DNA of 64,000 nt from Nitrosospira briensis (GCF_900115125.1 NZ_FOVJ01000003.1:293924-357923); one strand, 5' to 3'; counted from the stretch's first letter, positions 39,749 through 49,188 are shown. Notes: generated by a model from the sequence alone, not told the origin. Numbers and translations: made by a program.

Positions 39749-40522
39749 CTAAGCTCGTCGGGACCACGCGCTTTGGTAGAGAATTTGATCAAACCGAGTA
39801 AGCTGCTCCAGCAGTGTCAACGATGATTCAGGCAAGTCTTTTGATGGCTGGCGCCGACGATTAACATTTGAGGCAACGATGTTTTGAGGGAGAGGAGCTT
39901 CCAAGTCTTCAAGAATTTTTTCACAGTCGGTTTTGAAGGTTTCTGTAAAACCAATGTAAGAAAATTCATCAAGGTGCTTGATGGACATATCAAGAAGTTT
40001 TTCTGGTTCAAAGGACGATAGATCAAGATTTTTAGGGTTGCCAAAACCGCAGGCGAGTTGCCAAACCTGATTATTCCATATGTAAGCATTAACTTCCGAC
40101 TGCTTCAATCCCCTTTTCAAAAATTCATCCAGTGATAATTGCTGACAGAGTCTGTATATTTCATATGCGTTTGGATCCTGATTTCTACAGAAATAATAAA
40201 ACGATAAAACCCTTTCGACAGGATCGCGCAAGAACGTGAATGAGTATCTTTCACGCATAAAAAGCCTGGCAAAATCATAGCCAAAATGGCCGGATAAAAA
40301 GGGTATATTACGGAAATTGCTTATAAGTTGTTCATCAATCCATGAATCGTTTTTGAACCGGGCATGATCAACCCCGTCCAGATAATCGCCGTGGCTGATG
40401 ACGTGCTTTTGCTGATAGTGTTGCTTCATCAGGTCAATTATGGAGGTACCGGCGGTTTTTTGAATATGTACAAAAATAGCTGGTTTTTTATTTGACTTCC
40501 TAAATAAATTTCGAATGTTCAT
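39749..40522 (-). CDS. Sulfotransferase-family protein
   Basis: The 257-residue protein has the 5'-phosphosulfate loop AIFVHIQKTAGTSIIDLM and the 3'-phosphate-binding FTFLRDPVERVLSFYYFC, which together bind PAPS. Sulfotransfer_2-type enzymes place sulfate on carbohydrates, so this could sulfate a surface-glycan sugar. Like its neighbour it is AT-rich (21 of 60 bases are G or C at 39901-39960). Gaps on both sides are 130 bases or more, unlike the tight spacing elsewhere in the locus, so it may be an inserted cargo gene. Confidence 0.82.
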   Translation of the reverse strand: MNIRNLFRKSNKKPAIFVHIQKTAGTSIIDLMKQHYQQKHVISHGDYLDGVDHARFKNDSWIDEQLISNFRNIPFLSGHFGYDFARLFMRERYSFTFLRDPVERVLSFYYFCRNQDPNAYEIYRLCQQLSLDEFLKRGLKQSEVNAYIWNNQVWQLACGFGNPKNLDLSSFEPEKLLDMSIKHLDEFSYIGFTETFKTDCEKILEDLEAPLPQNIVASNVNRRRQPSKDLPESSLTLLEQLTRFDQILYQSAWSRRA

Positions 40523-40657
40523 CAGTTAGCTTCTATTTATATAATGAAACTCCGCCGGATCAAAAAGCAAATCAATAACATTGCTTACGCTATTGAATAC
40601 GATGCACGTGATAACAATTATCCAAAGATTGCCCCAGGCTTTTTTCCTCAGCAATAA

Positions 40658-41677
40658 TTATTTGTGTTCCGTCAGCATAGCGAAAGCTGCCTTCTTTTTC
40701 ATGATCCCTTTTATCTTACAGGCCTTGAATGCTGCCCAATATGCGCGGTAGAGGAGGTTGCGCATCTCTTCATCCAAATTCAGACCAGATGCCAGTTTCA
40801 AATTGGCCATTGAGTCGAGATGGCGGGCTGATTTAACTATGGCCCTATAGTGTCCGCCCAGCATGCTCCAGTTTCGCTCTGAATCAGCTACTTCCGACCA
40901 ATGTTGAATTTCAGGTTCGGGATGGAGTTGGCTAAAAACATAGTTGGAAGCACCTTGACGTTCGAGGCGGTGGCAGAAACCATCAAAATCAATTTTTCTG
41001 ATCGTGTGGGATACGGCATGCTCGTTATACACGACCCGCAATCCTTGTTTGGAGAGCCGATAGCCCAATTCAATATCTTCAGCGCCAAATCGGAAAACGG
41101 GGTTAAACACACCGAACTCCAGTAGCAGCGAGCGCTTGCAGGAAGAGCGTCCACCCCAAAAATAGGTGTAATCCAGGATATCGCCATGCTTCAGCGATGG
41201 GTAGGAGAATAAGAAACAGCCGACCTCTGTAATAAAATGCATGAGCGGATTGTCGCTAATATCCTGATCAAGTGCAGTGTACCCAAGCACAGCGTAGTTA
41301 TCAGCAGGAAACGCCGCATGCGTTTTAACATGCTCTTCCAGCAAGGCTTCGCCTGCAATGTCATCATCATTGAGAAAAAGTACGACGTCGCCCCGTGAGG
41401 CAAAAAGACCGTGGTTTTTGGCGCTCGCCAATCCGGCATTACGTTGATAGATATAGCGAAGGGGCAACTTTGAAGCGTAGGATGCGCTCACTGCTTCGGT
41501 ATCATCAATTGAGCCGTCATTTATTATAACAACTTCAAAATCTCGCAAAGGCAGCGTTTGTCTGCACAAGCTATCCAGCACCCTGTCCAATAATGGAGCG
41601 CGGTTGTAGGTGCAAATTACTACACTCAGCACTGGTTTAACCGAGCTGCGGGAGGTGCGCAGCAGACTATCGGGCAT
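40658..41677 (-). CDS. Family 2 glycosyltransferase
   Basis: The 339-residue enzyme shows LSVVICTYNRAPLLDRVLDSL, FEVVIINDGSIDDTEAV, NAGLASAKNHGLFAS, VVLFLNDDDIAGEALLEEH and RFGAEDIELGYRLSKQGLRVVYN, a complete GT-A core with DDD metal site and catalytic ED. The ATG at 41677 overlaps the upstream gene stop by 11 bases; the frame open further upstream overlaps that gene and lacks family character. The C-terminal 100 residues may bind the acceptor. Confidence 0.85.
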   Translation of the reverse strand: MPDSLLRTSRSSVKPVLSVVICTYNRAPLLDRVLDSLCRQTLPLRDFEVVIINDGSIDDTEAVSASYASKLPLRYIYQRNAGLASAKNHGLFASRGDVVLFLNDDDIAGEALLEEHVKTHAAFPADNYAVLGYTALDQDISDNPLMHFITEVGCFLFSYPSLKHGDILDYTYFWGGRSSCKRSLLLEFGVFNPVFRFGAEDIELGYRLSKQGLRVVYNEHAVSHTIRKIDFDGFCHRLERQGASNYVFSQLHPEPEIQHWSEVADSERNWSMLGGHYRAIVKSARHLDSMANLKLASGLNLDEEMRNLLYRAYWAAFKACKIKGIMKKKAAFAMLTEHK

Positions 41678-42404
41678 AAGATTCCAATATAAAAAAGGCG
41701 TCTTTTTTCGAAAGATGCGGCCGTTCGGCGAGATAGTCGCGCATTGCGGTTCCGGTGGTGCCATGATCGTAATACGCCACAGGTTTCCGCATATTATGGG
41801 CAACCGGCACGGCGTCGACGATGCCCATTTTAAGCTCGTGTTTCTCTGCCACAAGAGGCCATACATAATCGCAGCCCCATCCCATGGGGCTGGCCTCGTC
41901 AAATGGTAAAAAGTGATCGAACGCACTGCGATGCAGGGAGAATAAAGGTCCAATCTCGACGAAGCGTGTCCAACGGGCATCAATGCCATCCAGTTGCTCT
42001 ACGAACCGATGATCGATATAGCTGTCATGCGTCCGCGCAGGCTGAGCGACGGCAAGATTATGGCGTGACACCAGTGCGAGATAGGAATCCAGAAAGCCAG
42101 CCGGAAGAACAATGTCATCGTCGCTCACGATAACGTACTCGAAATCGCGCAATTCGACCGCTTTCAATATCTGATTCAGCAATAAGAACTTCGGTGAAGG
42201 TGCGTTCGTCACTTGCACGGTGAGGGGGGCCAAATCCGCGTCGGGTTGGCGCTCACCGAGCGACACCCATCGCTGTTCTACCTTCCAGTTGCTACTGTCA
42301 GCAAGCTCTCGGGTAATGTGAAGAGCAGCGTTCTTTTTGTCCGCAAGATATATTCCCGCTATCAAAACCGGGCGTTCTGCCGGTTTCCGTACGACATCTC
42401 TCAT
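41667..42404 (-). CDS. Glycosyltransferase-like protein (DUF707-like)
   Basis: The 245-residue protein has a GT-A-like acidic motif YVIVSDDDIVLPAGFLDSYLAL, then AVAQPARTHDSYIDH and a later PMGWGCDYVWP. These resemble DUF707 proteins, probable glycosyltransferases. The ATG at 42404 forms an ATGA overlap with the upstream gene stop, a clear translational coupling; an in-frame TTG at 42455 is less likely. Confidence 0.7.
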   Translation of the reverse strand: MRDVVRKPAERPVLIAGIYLADKKNAALHITRELADSSNWKVEQRWVSLGERQPDADLAPLTVQVTNAPSPKFLLLNQILKAVELRDFEYVIVSDDDIVLPAGFLDSYLALVSRHNLAVAQPARTHDSYIDHRFVEQLDGIDARWTRFVEIGPLFSLHRSAFDHFLPFDEASPMGWGCDYVWPLVAEKHELKMGIVDAVPVAHNMRKPVAYYDHGTTGTAMRDYLAERPHLSKKDAFFILESYAR

Positions 42405-43810
42405 CCAGTCGCTCCACCGGCTTTTATGGAGCAAGATGATGCGCTCCCTCCGCAAGTTGGAATCGCGCTGCCAAGGTCTTCAGTGCACCCATCTTGGGCC
42501 GGTTGGTTTTGCGTTCGGGCAAAGATATCGGCAATCCGTTTTTGAGCTGCGGCATATGAGTAATTGGCTTCTAGGTGTGCAATCGCTCCCGCGGAGAGCC
42601 TTTGCCACAGAATTTCATCGCGATAAAGTCGAACTACCGCATCGGCAAAATCCTGGGGGTCATCAGCAATCAAAAGGTGTTCTTCATTCTGGAGATTCAT
42701 GCCCTCTGCTCCAATCCGGGTGGTAACTACGGGCAGTCCATGCGAGATGCTGTGACCTACCTTGCCTTTCATCCCCGCGCCAAAACGCAATGGTGCTACA
42801 AATACACGGCAAGACTCAAAGTAGGGAGCGACGTCGGGCACAAATCCCACAGGTTCTATATTGGCTGAGTGCAGGGATTTCACTGAGGCAGGCATATTAC
42901 TTCCGATAACATGGAAAATCAGATCGGGGATTTTTTCAGTAATCAGCGGCAGGATGTCCTCGATGAAATATAAAACTGCATCCTGGTTGGGCGTGTGCCA
43001 GAAGCCCCCGATAAAAAGCAGTCCGCTGCGCCCCGCAAAAGGTGTTTTTGGCGGATAAATCTCATGTATGTTGGGCAAAACGGCAACATCGGCCTGAGGT
43101 TGCTCAATGAGCAGGCGATTTTTTTCCTCGTCGGTAATCGCGAGTGTCAAGTCTGCACTAGCGGTATTGAAAAGTTCGATGTGTCGAAAATACGTTATCG
43201 AATTAAGGAGTTTGCGATCGTTCGAAAGCTGAATTTCACGCTCGAGCCTGAGCCAATGAAGGTCAACCGTATCATATATGACCTGCGAATATAATGCGCA
43301 CGCTCGTATATAGGGCAGATACTTGAATGCTGCCTCTGGTCTGGATAGCAGCACAAAATGGTATTTACCGCCTACGGCGGCTAGATGACGGTGCGCCGAG
43401 TAAGATCCGTGAAGTACATCGATGTCCTGTTTTTCCAATGCCTCCTGATAATCGGGCAAATACTCCTCAGAATCGGAAACAAAGGTGATCCGGAACTGCA
43501 TTTCCTGTAGTAAACGAAGGATCGCCAACATGCGTACAGAGCCAGAGTCCTGATCCGGGGTAGGTATCCGTAAATCAACCACTAATACCCAGGGATCGCC
43601 AGGGTCGAATTGTTTTGCGCTTGCCGCCACCAGAGGTAGCGCTTCCCTGTTCCTGTCAAGCTGGAATCCATCCTTATTGCGTATTTTCCACGCGCCAGGC
43701 CGTCGTAAGTAGATTCCCTTGAGCCGTTGCTTGACATGCCAGGGCAATGGCAGGCTTCTATATAGTTGACGCAGCAACCTGTTGACCCAAATGGAACGCA
43801 TGAATCCCAT
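42401..43810 (-). CDS. Family 4 glycosyltransferase (GT-B)
   Basis: The 469-residue protein has VLVVDLRIPTPDQDSGSVRML near residue 75, YDTVDLHWLRLERE, GLLFIGGFWHTPNQDAVLYF and the donor-binding PLRFGAGMKGKVGHSISHGLPVVTTRIGAEGM. The first 60 residues are an extension with a basic segment. The start shares its A and TG with the upstream stop (TGATG). The Cys/Ser/Gly-rich C-terminal 35 residues have no family match and may be poorly structured. Confidence 0.83.
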   Translation of the reverse strand: MGFMRSIWVNRLLRQLYRSLPLPWHVKQRLKGIYLRRPGAWKIRNKDGFQLDRNREALPLVAASAKQFDPGDPWVLVVDLRIPTPDQDSGSVRMLAILRLLQEMQFRITFVSDSEEYLPDYQEALEKQDIDVLHGSYSAHRHLAAVGGKYHFVLLSRPEAAFKYLPYIRACALYSQVIYDTVDLHWLRLEREIQLSNDRKLLNSITYFRHIELFNTASADLTLAITDEEKNRLLIEQPQADVAVLPNIHEIYPPKTPFAGRSGLLFIGGFWHTPNQDAVLYFIEDILPLITEKIPDLIFHVIGSNMPASVKSLHSANIEPVGFVPDVAPYFESCRVFVAPLRFGAGMKGKVGHSISHGLPVVTTRIGAEGMNLQNEEHLLIADDPQDFADAVVRLYRDEILWQRLSAGAIAHLEANYSYAAAQKRIADIFARTQNQPAQDGCTEDLGSAIPTCGGSASSCSIKAGGATG

Positions 43811-45729
43811 CAGCCTTCCCGATTCACATGTTTGCCAATAACTGCCAGTGCTGATTTGATTGCCCGGAGCGGGCGGGTTATACGCCAGCTCGTTGAGCCA
43901 AGAATGTCTCCAAGTTGTTCCTCACGCCGAGCTAAATCCTGCCTGACCGTGGCAAGTTGCTTGTCGCGCTGAGCCAATGCCTGATTGACAGCGGCGAGTT
44001 GCTCATCACGGCGTGCCAATTTTTCATGCACCGGCGTCTGAGTATCGAACATTCTTAATTCAAGCGATGCGAGCCATGTAACAAGCGCTTCACCGGTGTA
44101 AGTTTGCTTTCCGGTAGCCAGTCGATCCAATTGGGCTTCCAGTTGAAGATAATTCTTCATCCTGCATTCACTCAGATCAATGTTAACGCAGTGCATAACA
44201 TGCGTGATTAGCGGCAAGACCCGTAACTGCGCGTTATCACGAGGCTTGGCCACCGTTCCAATTGATGAGAATGAAGCCAGCAACGCCCGAAAACTTAAAT
44301 GACCAATACTCAGATCGTCAACGAGAGTCCATTCCTGATCAATAAATATCGGCGCGCCACTCCTGTCGATAAGCATATTGCGTGGAATGGCATCGAGATA
44401 ATTTCCCGAAACTCTTCGATCAGTAATGTTCCTGCGATCAGTGATGCCAGCGAGAGAGCAAAATGCATCAAACCAAACCTTCATCCACTCGTGTATTTGT
44501 TCCGCGGTCCAGTCCGGGCTCGTCATGATTTCTAACAAACGGTCTTGCCAAAGCTCACCCTTTACAAAAGGCTGATCAACCAGCCGCTGCTTTAATCTTG
44601 AATTTCCGTTCGGCTTTGCAGAGGGGTAAAGCGCGATCTGATGTGCAATGACAGTACCGTCTGTTGCGCGCTTAAACACAACTTTTTTTGCAAACTCCGG
44701 CAGTCTGTCCGCAGCGTAGTGCACAGCAAGCGGTGGACATTGTTGAGAAAAGCTGGCGTCGGACGCCAGCAAGACGAAGGAATTCGCCATCTCGCCCAGA
44801 AGCGAATTACGTATAACGGTCGGCCATGCTCTCCCCTGGTTAAAGCTGATACTTTGCGGAGTTTGTGGATCCGTAATGCAAGCGCTGCGAACGACCACAA
44901 TCAGATCGATATCATCTTGCGGCAAAGCGCCAGCTTCAGACACCATCAGGCTCGGCAGCTTATAGTCTGGAAAGGGGTACCACCATTGTTGCGCTGAAAG
45001 CCCGGTCCTATTCACGCGACTGCCCAGCTCTTTCCTTCCAAAGGTTACTACTCCATCTTTACTGTAATGTTCTTCTATGCCGAACATGGGCTTGCCCGTA
45101 TGGTCTTCCGGAAAACCGGCAAAATATTTCAGGCCGAGCTGGTTTTCAATGGCGATGATCAATTTGCCGCCGGGCACGAGCAAACTTTTCGCCATTGCGA
45201 GCATGGCGTCCACGGGATCTACGCCATTACCGGGAAAAAATTTCCTCGCATATTCCAGGACGCCGATAAATGTGACAACGTCAAACTGACTCAAGGGTTT
45301 GAAATGATCGAAGGCTTCCGCTACCACCTTTACGTTGGCGAGATCACGGCAGCGTGAAGCCGCGATGGAGGCCCGGGAGAGACTGCCTTCCAGCGCCAGC
45401 ACTTCCATACCCGTTTCGCCCAGGTAACGGGTGATGGCACCACAACCCGCACCGATCTCAAGCACGCTCTTCCCTCGCAACTGATCCTCGAACGGACGCA
45501 GCAGGTTGGCACGTTTACGTGATAAATGATAAGTTGTAGGCCAGTCTGTACAGTGCGATGCCAACTCTGCCGATAAGGTAGTCAGATCTTCGGCGTTATT
45601 GATGATCCCGGCAATACGTTCTTCAACTTCTTTTCCATCGCTATATGAAATCCCGCCGTACTCCGCTCGCACCCAAACGTTGAGGGCAATGTCGAAGACA
45701 TAATCCGGAGTTAGAACAGGGTTTATCAT
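43810..45729 (-). CDS. WbdD-like methyltransferase / kinase-like / coiled-coil protein
   Basis: The 639-residue protein combines three parts. The N-terminal methyltransferase (about 90-230) has SVLEIGAGCGAITRYLGETG and VVTFIGVLEYARKFF. The middle (about 340-480) has a kinase-like active-site pattern in which Asp446, Asn451 (DAIPRN) and Asp464 (FIDQEW) match the catalytic loop and metal-binding positions of small-molecule kinases. The C-terminus (571-612) holds three 14-residue heptad-type repeats (LARRDEQL, LAQRDKQL, LARREEQL) followed by STSWRITRPLR. WbdD caps O-antigen chains by phosphorylation and methylation and measures their length with a coiled coil. The wzt and wzm genes lie just upstream, which supports a chain-terminating role here. 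Confidence 0.7.
   Translation of the reverse strand: MINPVLTPDYVFDIALNVWVRAEYGGISYSDGKEVEERIAGIINNAEDLTTLSAELASHCTDWPTTYHLSRKRANLLRPFEDQLRGKSVLEIGAGCGAITRYLGETGMEVLALEGSLSRASIAASRCRDLANVKVVAEAFDHFKPLSQFDVVTFIGVLEYARKFFPGNGVDPVDAMLAMAKSLLVPGGKLIIAIENQLGLKYFAGFPEDHTGKPMFGIEEHYSKDGVVTFGRKELGSRVNRTGLSAQQWWYPFPDYKLPSLMVSEAGALPQDDIDLIVVVRSACITDPQTPQSISFNQGRAWPTVIRNSLLGEMANSFVLLASDASFSQQCPPLAVHYAADRLPEFAKKVVFKRATDGTVIAHQIALYPSAKPNGNSRLKQRLVDQPFVKGELWQDRLLEIMTSPDWTAEQIHEWMKVWFDAFCSLAGITDRRNITDRRVSGNYLDAIPRNMLIDRSGAPIFIDQEWTLVDDLSIGHLSFRALLASFSSIGTVAKPRDNAQLRVLPLITHVMHCVNIDLSECRMKNYLQLEAQLDRLATGKQTYTGEALVTWLASLELRMFDTQTPVHEKLARRDEQLAAVNQALAQRDKQLATVRQDLARREEQLGDILGSTSWRITRPLRAIKSALAVIGKHVNREG
43894..44019 (-). 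repeat. Three tandem 42-base units encoding a coiled coil
   Basis: Three degenerate 42-base units encode 14-residue repeats (LARRDEQLAAVNQA and two variants) within the WbdD-like protein. Copy number of such units could set coiled-coil length. Confidence 0.6.
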
Positions 45730-45944
45730 TAGAACCGTCTGGACCAGAAACCGAGTACAGAGCTGTCTTCACATTCTCCCGTCAGGTCAACTATCATGGC
45801 TTAGGCGCCAACAGCATCGGTCTGCATCTTGCACAATTCTTCGAATGGTGTGTAATCCGCGGCACAAAGACATTCAGTACCTGTTTTCAGTTGACTTATC
45901 AAGCAACGGTAAGTCTCGAATTGGATAAAGGAGGGTTGCCAGAG

Positions 45945-47414
45945 TCATGCCTGTATTTCAACAATTGATAAATCGAGCTCAAGATCAGCGAGGCCATTAA
46001 AATAATTATGCGGCCGAACGGTGAAGTGTATTGAATCATACCGCCGATCATGCGGGATGATCTCTTCGTTTTCCCTTGTCGCAACGCCTATCGAAATAAA
46101 ATAATCCCCTGGGGCAAGGCCACACCTGAATTTAATTTTGGCATGTATCGAGCCCCCTTTTTTCAAAAGCACGTGTAAATCGGTGACGTCGGTTATTTCG
46201 GAGTTGGTGCCGGATACAGTTACCCCATCCTTTGTTTTGATGGCGATGCCTAATATCGGCCGTAACAAATCGCAATGAAATTTTACGGATACCGCGAGTG
46301 TGACGATCTGACCTGCGGTAACAGCAGAAGGATAGGATCCATCGTCCGTGGCCAGATAGAAATCAAGAATGGATACTGTCCCGTCACCCCAGCGGTATTC
46401 GTGGGGATTATAACCGGCACGGTTCGCAAAGACGTCACTTGTATGGCTCAGTTGATATGAAACTTCAGCTTTGATCTCTTCTTGCGGAGCTGTATCGCCT
46501 AGCTCGCCTATTTGCGAGTCGACGGTGCGTTTTTCCTTGCCGAACAGCAGGTCCATGTAACGGTTCACTACCCGCCGCGGTTCTCCCATCTCAAGCTGTA
46601 AGCCATCATTCATCAGGATTGCAGAAGAGCAATGTGTCACGATTTGTTCGCTTGAGTGCGTGACCAGCAATATGCTTGTGCCGTTATCTTTCAATTGTTG
46701 AAGACGTGCAAAACACTTGGCCTGAAATTTCGCGTCACCGACAGACAGCGCCTCATCCACGATGAGAATGTCGGGGTCTACCTGCGCCTGTACGGCAAAT
46801 GCAAGACGCACCGACATGCCACTTGAATAGGTTTTAACGGGTTGGTCAATAAACTGCCCGATATCGGCAAAAGACACGATGGCATCAAGACGATCATCGA
46901 TTTCTTCTCTATTCAGGCCGAGCACGGCGCCGTTCATGTATAAATTTTCGCGCCCCGTAAATTCCGGGTTGAAGCCCGAGCCCAACTCCAGCAGGGCGGC
47001 GATACGGCCTTTCGTTTCCACACTACCCGCGGTTGGCGCGAGCGTGCCGCAAATGATTTGCAGCAGCGTGGATTTGCCTGATCCATTGCGCCCTACAATA
47101 CCTACGGTTTCACCTTTTTTGACCTCGAACGAGACGTCTTTAAGTGCCCAGAACTCCCGATAATATTGCTTGGGATGATGGCCGATGAGCCTTTGTATAC
47201 GTGGATATAGTGATTGCTTGAGGCGATGATGCGGTTTTTCGTAAATCTGATAGCACTTGGTAAGGTTCTGAACGCGGATAGCAATATCGCTCGTATCGCC
47301 AAGCGTGCTTTCCCCCCTGCCGATCTTTTCGTTCCCCCGATGCTCCTTGTTTTCTTCCTGTTCAACCCGGGGTGAAATTCCGGCATGTTCGATGTTTTTG
47401 GCTTCAGAGAACAT
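45945..47414 (-). CDS. wzt: ABC transporter ATP-binding protein Wzt with C-terminal glycan-binding domain
   Basis: Wzt drives export of completed undecaprenyl-linked O-antigen. The 489-residue protein has Walker A VGIVGRNGSGKSTLLQIICG, signature VKTYSSGMSVRLAFAVQAQ, Walker B ILIVDEALSVGD and a switch His in LLVTHSSEQI. About 190 residues follow the ATPase (from SYQLSHTSDVF on); they form a beta-rich domain like the Wzt C-terminal domain that reads the terminal modification of the chain. The ATG at 47414 overlaps the wzm stop by 11 bases. The long form is typical of systems with a WbdD-type terminator. Confidence 0.9.
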   Translation of the reverse strand: MFSEAKNIEHAGISPRVEQEENKEHRGNEKIGRGESTLGDTSDIAIRVQNLTKCYQIYEKPHHRLKQSLYPRIQRLIGHHPKQYYREFWALKDVSFEVKKGETVGIVGRNGSGKSTLLQIICGTLAPTAGSVETKGRIAALLELGSGFNPEFTGRENLYMNGAVLGLNREEIDDRLDAIVSFADIGQFIDQPVKTYSSGMSVRLAFAVQAQVDPDILIVDEALSVGDAKFQAKCFARLQQLKDNGTSILLVTHSSEQIVTHCSSAILMNDGLQLEMGEPRRVVNRYMDLLFGKEKRTVDSQIGELGDTAPQEEIKAEVSYQLSHTSDVFANRAGYNPHEYRWGDGTVSILDFYLATDDGSYPSAVTAGQIVTLAVSVKFHCDLLRPILGIAIKTKDGVTVSGTNSEITDVTDLHVLLKKGGSIHAKIKFRCGLAPGDYFISIGVATRENEEIIPHDRRYDSIHFTVRPHNYFNGLADLELDLSIVEIQA

Positions 47415-48225
47415 CGGCAAACCCCTTTCTGGTTTTCTGGAACCAGGCAAAACCAGCCCAGGCCGCCAGCATTCCGGCCGCCATCATTACGCCCCATTGT
47501 CCAATGTCGGGCAATTGCCCGAAAACGAGCACCTTTCTCCCTTCCTCGATAATAAAGGCAAGCGGATTGAGTTGCAGCAAGCTCTGGTACTTGGGCGGCA
47601 AGATGCTTAAAGGATAGAACACGGGGGAAAGAAATAACAATACTGTAGTGAACATGCCGGTAACTTGCCCCACGTCGCGCACAAATACACCAAAGGCTGA
47701 CAGAAACCAGGCAAATCCCATTGCAATCAAAACCAGTGGAAGCAGGACGAAAGGGAAGAGAATGGCGGTCCACGGCACCTGTTGGCTTAGTACCAGCTGT
47801 ACGATCAATAAAACGCAGACGCTAATGGCAGTGTGGAACAGGGCCGACCCGAAAGCGACCCAAGGGAGTATTTCAAGCGGGAAAATTACCTTCTTGACGT
47901 AATTGACGTTGGAAAGAATCAATGCCGGCGCGCGGTTGACGCATTCGGCGAACAATCCATGCACGATCATGCCAACGAAGAGAATAATGGCAAAATGTGC
48001 TTTGCTTTCTTCTCCGCCTATACCCCACCGTGCCTTGAATACGACGGAAAATACAAACGTGTAAATTACCAGCATGAGCAAGGGATTGAAGAACGACCAG
48101 GCGATGCCCATGACTGAGCCTCTGTAGCGTCCAATGACTTCGCGTTTAACAAGGGCGGCGATCAGGTCCCGATTACGCCAGAGGCTTGCAGCCATTTCAC
48201 GCGGCAAGATGGAGAAGTTCTGCAT
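47404..48225 (-). CDS. wzm: ABC-2 type polysaccharide export permease Wzm
   Basis: Wzm forms the membrane channel for O-antigen export. The 273-residue protein has the ABC-2 family N-terminus LIAALVKREVIGRYRGSVMGIAWSFFNPLLMLVIY, then SNVNYVKKVIFPLEILPW and about six membrane segments including LFLSPVFYPLSILPP. It is the first gene of the minus-strand surface-glycan locus and is directly coupled to wzt. Confidence 0.92.
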   Translation of the reverse strand: MQNFSILPREMAASLWRNRDLIAALVKREVIGRYRGSVMGIAWSFFNPLLMLVIYTFVFSVVFKARWGIGGEESKAHFAIILFVGMIVHGLFAECVNRAPALILSNVNYVKKVIFPLEILPWVAFGSALFHTAISVCVLLIVQLVLSQQVPWTAILFPFVLLPLVLIAMGFAWFLSAFGVFVRDVGQVTGMFTTVLLFLSPVFYPLSILPPKYQSLLQLNPLAFIIEEGRKVLVFGQLPDIGQWGVMMAAGMLAAWAGFAWFQKTRKGFADVL

Positions 48226-48670
48226 GCGATTGGAGGATAGGGGTTTGAGTGCGACGGGACAAACTGGACAAAATACGCGGGCAGTATCAATTATCCTGAG
48301 TTTGGCAACCCCAGCGGAATTTTTAGCGCGGCATGCTTTGAGATGGCCATGACGTTAGCGGTAGAGCTGGAAGTTGCGTTCCGGTTTCATCATTCGCGGC
48401 AGCAGGCATCCGTAGTATTCCTGCGCCTCGTAGCGGGGCATTTCACCCGATTCCGCCGATTCCGAAAAAACGGGCTGAACCCATCTGAAGGTACTCATGC
48501 GAGCGTGCAAATAGAGCATAACACAAAATGATTTTACGACGTTCTGATCAATTCTTGAGCTTCAGCTGAAAATACAACCGTCTTCCGCGTTTTGAATTGC
48601 TCTACCGTCGTAGCCCGCCCCGACCAGATCTTGGAATTAATTGGCTCTAATATTTTTTTTTACGCACTCC

Positions 48671-48698
48671 TTGCATTTCGTCCAAACTTGAATATAAT
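48671..48698 (+). promoter_or_regulatory. Sigma-70-type promoter of hemP-bfd-bfr
   Basis: TTGCAT (48671-48676) and TATAAT (48693-48698) are separated by 16 bases, a good vegetative promoter, placing transcription start near 48705, about 33 bases before the hemP ATG. Confidence 0.65.
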
Positions 48699-48716
48699 TA
48701 CGAATCATTCTCATTA
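48699..48716 (+). promoter_or_regulatory. Candidate Fur box
   Basis: On the minus strand the site reads TGAGAATGATTCGTA, matching 10 of the 14 specified positions of the 7-1-7 Fur consensus TGATAATnATTATCA. It overlaps the predicted transcription start, where Fur with iron would block RNA polymerase. The HemP family downstream is commonly iron-regulated. Confidence 0.5.
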
Positions 48717-48737
48717 ATAATTGCGGAAGCGGCCAAA

Positions 48738-48923
48738 ATGGAAAAGTTACTGACAATTCCGGAAACCAACGTGGATAAACAGAATTTCGTGATGGCCGAT
48801 CGGAACAGGCGCATCTACAGCGATTCCCTGTTTTCGCACGGTGACGAAGTATTTATACAGCATCAAGGCGAGCAATACCGTTTGCGGCGCACCCGTAACG
48901 GCAAGCTGATTTTGACCAAATAG
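48738..48923 (+). CDS. hemP: Hemin uptake protein HemP
   Basis: The 61-residue product has the HemP-family pattern RRIYSDSLFSHGDEVFIQHQGEQYRLRRTRNGKLILTK. HemP proteins are small, iron-repressed proteins; some activate hemin-uptake gene expression in other proteobacteria. The gene lies behind a Fur-box-like site and is followed 28 bases later by bfd, making a likely iron-responsive operon. No TonB heme receptor is adjacent. Confidence 0.9.
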   Translation: MEKLLTIPETNVDKQNFVMADRNRRIYSDSLFSHGDEVFIQHQGEQYRLRRTRNGKLILTK

Positions 48924-48951
48924 TGGAAATAGTAGACTTAGGGCGCTCATC

Positions 48952-49146
48952 ATGTATATTTGTGTCTGCAGAGGTGTAACAGATACCGCAATCCGTGAAG
49001 CCGTCTCCCAAGGCGCTGACCGCATGCGGGATTTGAAGACCTGCCTGGGCGTGAGCGAGCAATGTGGAATATGTGCGTGTCACGCCAAGGAGGTGCTGGA
49101 AAAAGCACTGATGCAAAAAACCTTGACGCAACACCATCCCACATAA
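48952..49146 (+). CDS. bfd: Bacterioferritin-associated ferredoxin
   Basis: Bfd is a [2Fe-2S] protein that reduces bacterioferritin heme so that stored iron can be released. The 64-residue protein carries the four cluster cysteines in MYICVCRGVTD (CxC) and GVSEQCGICACHAK (CxxC). It sits between hemP and bfr, its expected partner. Confidence 0.93.
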   Translation: MYICVCRGVTDTAIREAVSQGADRMRDLKTCLGVSEQCGICACHAKEVLEKALMQKTLTQHHPT

Positions 49147-49188
49147 ACCCACTCGCTTGTTCGAGATCTCGCCTGAGGAGGCATAAAC

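Larger units (their letters stand above)
48226..48737. other. Divergent wzm/hemP intergenic region
   Basis: These 512 bases separate the glycan locus from the iron region. The right end carries the hemP promoter and Fur-box-like site. The left part has no convincing gene; a 62-codon plus-strand frame at 48343 lacks a ribosome-binding site and family character. Confidence 0.5.

Noticed and set aside
47461..48117. Plus-strand open frames antisense to wzm and wzt
   Set aside because: They are shadows of real minus-strand genes with no ribosome-binding sites or recognisable domains.
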